DNA of 64,000 nucleotides from Eledone cirrhosa (lineage: Eukaryota; Mollusca; Cephalopoda; Octopoda; Eledonidae): assembly GCA_964016885.1 (NCBI GenBank), contig OZ024757.1, forward strand, positions 27,666,454-27,730,453, read 5' to 3'. The notes below the pieces were generated by a model, which saw nothing but the letters and a program-made list of their open reading frames with translations, ran no database searches and had not been told where the DNA came from. The position numbers and the translations under genes are program-made. Positions 56,515 to 64,000 of the stretch are shown here, one piece after another. The stretch's first letter is position 1. Every line of letters starts with the position of its first letter.

Positions 56515-57819
56515 ATAAATAGATATGTAGGATTAGAACCCAGGAACTTGTGATTAGTAATGGGATTCCTATTGCAACAACAGGATGAATTATGTATGAG
56601 TAGATTTTCAAGAATAACAGACGTAGATATATATAAATAAATAAATAAAAACACAAGGTGTTTTATGACAGTTAATTTTTATATTTTGTCTATAGCCAAC
56701 AGTGGTTTCAAATACACATTTTAATCATAAAATAGATTGTGAATCTTTAAATTATATCCGAAATATTAGCGATTAAATGACAATAGTCATTTATTTATTC
56801 AATGTAAAAATCCTCATATAAGGGCGGTGCCCCAGCATGGCCTCAGTCGATGATTGGAACATTTTATTAAAAAAATTGAGCAGTATCTAATAAAAACAAA
56901 ATATATTATTAAAGTAGACACAATTATTAAAGGGGACTGTTTTTATTGTTAAAAATCAACAGATGTAAAGACGGTGGAGTGGCGGTATTTATCCATAGCC
57001 AATGTGGTAGCAGATTGTTTATATTTTTATCAAGTGAAGACGGTGTATAAACCACATTAAAACTACTTTTAAAATTCAACATTTAAGGTGTTCTAATTAA
57101 TTATTTACTCATTAAAAAAAGGGTGATTTCTTAAAACCAGCATAATAATATTAATGTGTTGTGATTAAAGTATCTCCGCAGCAATCACGTTGAAAAACAA
57201 GCGGGCAAATGACCCTCATGCTAGAAATAATAGCTAAGCAACCTCAAATTCCAAGCCATTCTCGAAATATGTTAGAAATAGTGGTCAAGTTACCCTCAAA
57301 TCACACAGTTAAAACACTGGATTTTTTAAATACTGTTTACAAGCCATAAATATTTAGAGAAACCTATATGAATGGACTAATGGTTACATGAATATGACGG
57401 TAAGTGTAATTACGTTATACAATTTAACATCACAAATAATTATTATAAGGGTTTTAAAAATTGCAATTTTTATTTATAGTTATTTTCACTGTGCCTTTTA
57501 AAGGAATAAATATAATAAATATCAACAAGTTATTAACAGCCAAATATCAAGCTTCAGATTATCTCCCCTTTGACCATATTTTGTCTTCTCAACTGCACAC
57601 CCGCAATTGCACTTGTGGATCTCCGTTATCAATATTGACGGCAATGATATTAAATATATTTAATTTTTGGAGTCAATATGATTTGTGTCGCATATACTAA
57701 GATTGCCGGATGTATGAACTGCCAAATTTGTACGCTGATAGATATTTATGGTTTGGATAAGAGAAACTCTAGTGTTTATATTAATTACTCACAATTTGAA
57801 GAGATTAAAGATAATATTT
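56515..57819. repeat. Diverged composite-repeat segments
   Basis: 56530-56680 carries AGGATTAGAACCCAGG and ATTGCAACAACA; 56690-57110 has the GTGGTAGCAGATTGTTTA and GTGAAGACGGTGTATAAACC words; 57190-57320 has two GCTAGAAATA(A/G)TAGCTAA(G/C) units; 57545-57760 parallels 53320-53480. No gene is seen. Confidence 0.6.
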
Positions 57820-59757
57820 TAATAATTTATTACCAGGTTATTATTACATAAGTGTTCAGAATATATGTACAATTGACATACAGAATTAAATATATGTGTA
57901 AGATTGGAGAAATAACTATATATATATATGGACAAATGTTGTAATAGAACTCGGGACCTCGATTGAAAATCGAACTTCTTATTGTAGCAATATGATTGAT
58001 AAAAGACGTACATGGTGTATAAAGTTGCAGATATAGATATATAAAAATACAGAAACACACATGGTGTATTACTATATATTATTTTATATTGTTTGTTAAT
58101 AATAGATATTTTATTAATGAAAATTAACAGGGTCAAGGAAGGAGGTAGCCATACCAAGCGTGGCGGCTGATTATTTACATTTTAAGAAGTGAAGACGGTG
58201 TATATAATCAAAATTAAAATTAATTTTAACATTTATTATTTAATACACTATATTTGTAACATTTGACTCAGTAACATAGTCTTAATAACGGGGTGTATAA
58301 ATCCACTGAACGGGAAAAGACATCCATCTGTTTACGTTCAGCGAGTTTAAACACCTCGTTATTAAGACTATATTTCTACTTCAATTTACAAACTTCACTC
58401 GTCACTTTCAAAACATACTTCCTAATATTTTAATAATTTATTACGAGGATATAATAAAATAAATGTTCAGGATATATGTTATAATGTATGAGTAACTTTG
58501 GAGAAATAACTATCTATATCGACAAATGTCGGATTAGAGCCGACCACTGTGTGATTAGAAAACGAACTTCTTTTTGTAGCAATATGACTGAGATATGAAA
58601 TACATAGTGTCTCTAAATGTTAAAATGTTGAAGTCGGAGATATATATAAATATAAAAACACCCATAGTGTATCATTTTAATTGTGGTTGATTTTAATATT
58701 TTTTGTTGACCGTATGCCGCCGACCGACATTTTGTTATTGAAAATCAACAGATTTAGTGAATGAAGAGTGGTGGGAGGTATTCATAACAAGCGTGGTAGC
58801 AGATTGTTTACATTTTTACGAAGAGAAGACAGTGTATATATTATATTAAAATTAGTTTTTAAATTCCAGGTTTAATACGTTTTATGAGCTAAAGTATTTA
58901 TTCATTTTAAAAATTGATATAATTATCCTAAGTATACAGAACTATAGTATTATTAGGCCTATGTGTTATGATTAAAATCTCTTCACAAGCAAGCCGGCCG
59001 GCATATCTTTCCCGTGCTAGAAGACGGTTTATAAATCACATTAAAATTGGTTTCAAAATGTAAAATTTAAGATGTTGCAATTGTTTAATTATTTATTCAT
59101 ATTAAAAACTGATATAAATTTCCTATGCATACAAAACTACAATATTATTAGGACTGTGTGTTACGATTAAAATGCCTTCGCAGCAAACCAGCCGGCAAAT
59201 CTTCCTCGTGTTAGGAATAGCCATTAAATCTCCCTCAAAATGTTACACGGCACTGCCTTTAAGCATTTAAAAATAGCGCCCGAATCTTTTTCGAAATATT
59301 CACTCCTTTGTATCTGAACATTATATACATACTATTTAAACCTGCCTTAAATTAAACACCGTAATGTCGAGGTGTTGGATATAGCAGTTAAATCTTTCTA
59401 AAATCACACACTTCACTCACTTAAAATATACTAGAAATAGCGAAATAACCTTCATATTATACATATTTTAAAATGACATGTTTTGCAGTTAATTTCCAGG
59501 CTATCTGTTTATTATTTAAGATAAATATATAAAATATGTATCAAAATGTTATTTATACTGAAATCGAAATTTGATATTATCTGCCCTTAGACCATATTAT
59601 TTCTTTTCATGTGCACACACGCATTACTTACGATAAAAAGCGCGCGGACACGCGTACATACAGACTCAACCAGACACTCACACAGACACACACTTCTTTT
59701 CAATAGTAAAACTCATACAACTTTGTGGTTGAGTCTTGTTTATTCTTAAACTATATA
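57820..59757 (+). repeat. Composite repeat, plus copy
   Basis: Inverted partner of 49128-51525 and direct partner of 62618-63948. Landmarks in order: TTATTACCAGGTTATTATTAC, GACAAATGT, CACCTCGTTATTAAGAC, GCCGACCGACATTTTG, TATTAGGCCTATGTGTTATG, AAGCCGGCCGGCATATC, GGCACTGCCTTTAAGC, CACACACGCATTACTTACG, then (TA)n. Gene-free. Confidence 0.85.
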
Positions 59758-60420
59758 TATATATATATAAAGAGAGAGAGAGATATATAGATATAAAAGA
59801 AAAGGTGAAGTTTTAAATAGCACGAAAATATATTGTAGGGTCTGTTTTTTCTTTTTTTTCCTTTCTTTGATTCGTCAAAGTGACATTGAATAAAAATGAG
59901 GGACAATTCTTTAAAAAAAAGAGTTTTATAATGTATATAAAGTATTACCGGTTTCGATTTATTATTAAAATTCATCTTATCAAATGTTGAGTAGTACAAT
60001 TAAAAAGAATTAATAAGAATTAAAAACTAAAAATTAAAGATTTAAATTAAGAGGTAAGTTTTTTTCATCATTCTCAACAAGGTAGATGAAAAAAACTTAC
60101 CTCTGATAAGTTTTTTTTTTCATCAGAAGGTTATGGGAGTCTGACAAAAAAAATTAAGAGTTAAGTAGTCCATGGGTACTATAAATCTTTATTTCTTCCT
60201 TACTATCAAAAGCAAGATACTTCTAAATTTGTTACTGGCTGAAGGCTCCTTCAACTTCCATATCCTTCTTCTCTAGGTTGCCCTCTGCCTCTAGGTTTGT
60301 CTAACTTTGACCATAAAGTAACTAACTACCATCGCTCTATCTCGTCTTCTGGTGAGGATATAATCTATTTGGTTGCTATGTTCTCCTGATCTATAGGGTA
60401 TCAAGTGAAGATACCTCAAA
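59758..60420. repeat. AT-rich sequence with a small hairpin
   Basis: After (TA)n and (GA)n, AGAGGTAAGTTTTTTTCATC (60050-60069) is exactly complemented by 60085-60104. Bases 60110-60420 show T-runs and unassigned sequence. The first 70 bases (AAAAGGTGAAGTTTTAAATAGC) recur at the window end, so they belong to the composite repeat. Confidence 0.65.
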
Positions 60421-60955
60421 AATGCACCCAATACACTTCCTAAGTGTGGTTGTTGACAGGAAAGGCATCCCACTGTATAAACCATGTCTAAAAGAGTTGA
60501 GAGGACACTTTAGTTGTGTCAAAGACACAAGAGCCTTTCTAGTGTTGGTGAACTACACAAGGAATGCACCCAGTACATACTGTAATCTGGTTGGTGTTAA
60601 GAAGGGCATCCAACTATAGAAAGCTGGCCAAATAATGGGTTGGGAGGACCCTTCAGTTGTGTCAAGAACATGATAGCCTTTCTAGAGTTGAGGATCTACA
60701 AGATAAATACACCTAGTACATATTGTAAAATGGTTGGTGTTAGGAAGAACATCCGACCATGGAAAACTTGGCTAACAAAGGGTTGGGCGGAACATTCAGT
60801 TTGTGTCAAAGTACAGAACTTCTCTTCTGCTGGATGCCAGCCCTTCAGCTTTTCTGCAAGGTCAGTAGCCCCGCTTCTGTACTGACTTGGTTTATGTAGA
60901 ACTGTCTAAACCTTGCTAGCAGGGAAATTAGACGTTAAATGATGGTGACATAATA
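60421..60955 (+). repeat. Tandem SINE-body monomers with GACGTTAAATGATGG tail
   Basis: Three monomers about 142 bases apart (starting near 60421, 60563 and 60706) each contain CACC(C/T)A(A/G)TACA, TTGGTGTTAAGAAGGGCATCC-type sequence and a GAGGA/GGCGG ACA(T)TTCAGTTGTGTCAA phrase. The last ends in ATTAGACGTTAAATGATGG, the SINE tail. Confidence 0.65.
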
Positions 60956-62617
60956 TATATAAAAACATAATCACACATGGTGTATTAATATGGTTAACTA
61001 TTTATGATTTTTATTGATTGTTTGCAGCCATCAGACATTCTATTAATAAAAAAACACAACACATATAATGATGGGGAAGTGGTGGGAAGTATCCATTACA
61101 ACCATGGTGGCTGATTGTGTTTATTTATATATATTTTTTAAATGTCTGGACGGTGTTCGGATAGAATGTTTTGTGGTAAACATTCCAGCTCTCTAACTTC
61201 AAATCCTGCCCAAGTCAACTTTATCTTTCATCTGGAGGTCGATAAATAAAGTAGCAGTCCAGTAAGGTGGTCAATTCTAGTCCATTGCCTCATTCACTCT
61301 TCTTCTCTATCACCGTCTCTCCTTGGTTGTGTTCAGACTTGGTGATTGATGGGCTCCACCAAATTTTAAAAGATACCAGCCCTGCCAACCTCTAAAAACC
61401 CAAAGGGGAGTACCATGAAAAAAAAAGAAAAATAATTATAATAATTATTTCTACTTTTGGCACAAGGCCAGCAATTATCCAGTACATTACTGGTACTTTA
61501 TTTTATCGACCCCCGTAAGGATGAAAGGCAAAGTTAACCTCGGCAGGATGGGAGATTTTACTTAACGAATGCTATACCCATTTTCACAAGAGAAGACATC
61601 TCTTACCCACCTCAAAGTGATTGGGAGATCTCCCCGTGTGCCGGTTAGAGTTGACCCAAGACACGCTGTATTTCACTACTGCACCACGACTACTCCATCA
61701 GGAGTTATAGCTTAGAAAGAAGAAAGATGACGGTTTATATATAGCATTACAATGTAATATTTAAAGTCTGATTCTTTATTTATTCATTTTTAATAATCGA
61801 TTACAATATAATTAATCTACAGTAATATTGGTACCGTGTGTTGTGATAAATACGGCTCCGTAGTAAAACACTGACAAATTGGCAGCATGTTAGAAATAGC
61901 AGTCAGCGCTTTTTTCAAAATATACACTGCACTGCGCAATTTCCTTAATAGCATACACTGAGATGTTTTATAAAAATTAAAGCCTGTATTTGCTGTTATT
62001 TTCCCGGTGTGATGTTTCTTTTTCTAAATAACTGATATATATATCAAAATATTATTTAGGTAAAGACAAAAAACAAAAAACAAAAAAAACAGATTATCTG
62101 CCCTTTGACCATATTTTTTCATCTCAAGTGCACACACGCATTTATCCTGGGTCGACCTGTTTGGTTAACAATGATGACAATGCATAGGTACAAGTGTTTG
62201 GGATTGCTATGTCATATATATTAGAATTACTGGATGTATTATGAACAATGATAAAACTTCAGAAATTTGCATTTTAATAAATTATTGGTTTACATAAGAG
62301 AAACCCTACATTTTATATTCATTAAAGATGAAATGATATATATATATTTATTTCTATTATATAATTGCATAAATGTTCAGCAGATATGTACAAATGACAA
62401 AGAATTGAATGTCATACATTCAGTTCAATAACTTTGGAGAAGTACCAATTTATTCGGAGCAACAAGTGTAGGCTTAGAACTCAGGGTCTTGTCATTGGAA
62501 GACGGTTATTTAAGGCAACATGGCTAGGATAGGAAATACACTGCGAGTGTAAATTTTAACGAATTGCAGATGGGGATATATTATAAGATATAGAACTATA
62601 TAAACACGCATGACATC
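60956..62617. other. Gene-free sequence with SINE fragments and composite-repeat pieces
   Basis: 61150-61375 is a weak second-type SINE copy (GTCGATAAATAAAGTAGCAGTCCAGTAAGG, GGGCTCCACCA). 61438-61545 is a minus-strand octopus-type SINE 3' half. 62085-62560 parallels 57545-57960 and 53320-53720 (CAGATTATCTGCCCTTTGACCAT). The rest is unassigned. Confidence 0.6.
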
Positions 62618-64000
62618 GTTAATTTAATATTTTTTCTTGAGGATATAATAACATAAATGTTCAGGATATTAACTTTGGAGAAATAACTACCTATATCGAC
62701 AAATGAGGGATTAGAGCCGACCACCGTGTGATTAGAAAACGAACTTCTTATTGTAGCAATATGACAGATATGAAATGCATTGTGTGTTTCTAAATGTTAA
62801 AATATTGCAGACGGAGATATATATAAATATAAAAACACCATAGTGTATCATTTTAATTGTGGTTGATTTTAATATGTTTTGTTGACCGTATGCCGCCGAC
62901 CGACATTTTGTTATTGAAAATCAACAGATTTAGTGAATGAAGAGTGGTGGGAGGTATTCATAACAAGCGTGGTAGCAGATTGTTTACATTTTTACGAAGA
63001 GAAGACAGTGTATATATTATATTAAAATTAGTTTTTAAATTCCAGGTTTAATACGTTTTATGAGCTAAATTATTTATTCATTTTAAAAATTGATATAATT
63101 ATCCTAAGTATACAGAACTATAGTATTATTAGGCCTATGTGTTATGATTGAAATCTCTTCACGAGCAAGCCGGCCGGCATATCTTTCCCTTTTTAGAAGA
63201 CGGTTTATAAATCACATTAAAATTGGTTTCAAAATGTAAAATTTAAGATGTTGCAATTGTTTAATTATTTATTCATTTTAAAAATTGATATAAATTTCCT
63301 ATGCATACAAAACTACAATATTATTAGGACTGTGTGTTACGATTAAAATGCCTTCGCAGCAAACCAGCCTGAAAATCTTCCTCGTGTTAGGAATAGCCAT
63401 TAAATCTCCCTCAAAATGTTACACGGCACTGCTTTTAAGCATTTAAAAATAGCGCCCGAATCTTTTTCGAAATATTCACTCCTTTGTATCTGAACATTAT
63501 ATAAATACTATTTAAACCTGCCTTAAATTAAACACCGTGATGGTGTTGGATATAGCAGTTAAATCTTTGTAAAATCACACACTTCACTCACTTAAAATAT
63601 ACTAGAAATAACGAATTAACCTTCAAATTATACATATTTTAAAATGACATATTTTGCAGTTAATTTCCAGGCTATCTGTTTATTATTTAAGATAAATATA
63701 TAAAATATGTATCAAAATGTTATATATACTGAAATCGAAATTTGATATTATCTACCCTTAGACCATATTATTTCTTTTCATGTGCACACACGCATTACTT
63801 ACGATAAAAAGCGCGCGGACACGCGTACATACAGACTCAACCACTCACTCACACAGACACACACTTCTTTTCAATAGTAAAACTCATACAACTTTGTGGT
63901 TGAGTCTTGTTTATTCTTAAACTATATATATATATATATAAAGAGATATATATATATAGATATAAAAGAAAAGGTGAAGTTTTAAATAGCACGAAAATAT
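62618..64000 (+). repeat. Composite repeat, direct copy running off the window
   Basis: Nearly identical to 58430-59820 base for base, with a few substitutions and small gaps (for example TTTCCCTTTTTAG here against TTTCCCGTGCTAG there). The similarity continues through the (TA)n at 63925-63942 to the last base, so the true end is outside. Confidence 0.9.

Overview
The window reads as a piece of coleoid cephalopod nuclear genome, most likely Octopus. The grounds are a split animal gene with GT-AG introns of 0.5-8 kb, extreme (TA)n, (TG)n and trinucleotide microsatellite content, dense tRNA-derived SINEs of the octopus type, and many small inverted-repeat DNA elements. The species call is inference. 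No bacterial-style genes, rRNA, CRISPR array or functional tRNA gene was seen.

The only host gene I can support is the 3' end of a CNK (connector enhancer of KSR, CNKSR2-like) scaffold gene on the + strand. Nine exons (12341-12404, 19216-19258, 21862-22019, 22697-22773, 30847-30915, 32737-32849, 33902-33985, 34487-34677, 35688-35801) join in one open frame of 303 codons plus TAA, with canonical GT-AG borders at each of the eight introns. They encode a linker, a PH domain and an acidic/basic tail ending in a coiled coil. The SAM, CRIC and PDZ domains expected at the N terminus were not found and should lie upstream of base 1. Positions 1-12340 are therefore either intron or contain exons I could not recognise.

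The rest is transposon and satellite sequence. (1) A family of about 216-bp TTAA-flanked elements with CCCTTTAGCATTTA ends (piggyBac-like MITEs) occurs at least ten times; one copy sits inside the internal TTAA of another. (2) A SINE ending in TAGAAACAATTATT forms head-to-tail clusters at 28.2-29.1, 30.1-30.7, 34.8-35.1, 36.9-37.5 and 38.6-39.2 kb. (3) A second tRNA-headed SINE has two alternative bodies. (4) Short mariner-like MITEs (CAGGGTGTCC ends) and several long fold-back palindromes mostly abut or lie inside (TA)n runs. (5) LINE remains include a CR1/L2-like 3' end (31.7-32.3 kb, minus, with three more tail copies) and a decayed endonuclease/reverse transcriptase element (53.8-56.5 kb). 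(6) From about 47 kb to the end, the sequence is built from one composite repeat: copies at 49.1-51.5 kb (minus) and 57.8-59.8 kb (plus) form a large inverted pair around the LINE remnant, and a third copy runs off the end from 62.6 kb.

The most interesting material is structural: the self-nested MITE at 10.6-11.7 kb, the near-perfect 243-bp-arm palindrome at 42.1-42.6 kb, the related full and internally deleted fold-backs at 41.6 and 49.0 kb, and the inverted/direct duplication of 49-64 kb. I found no convincing new gene system. All family names rest on motifs read by eye; no database search was run.
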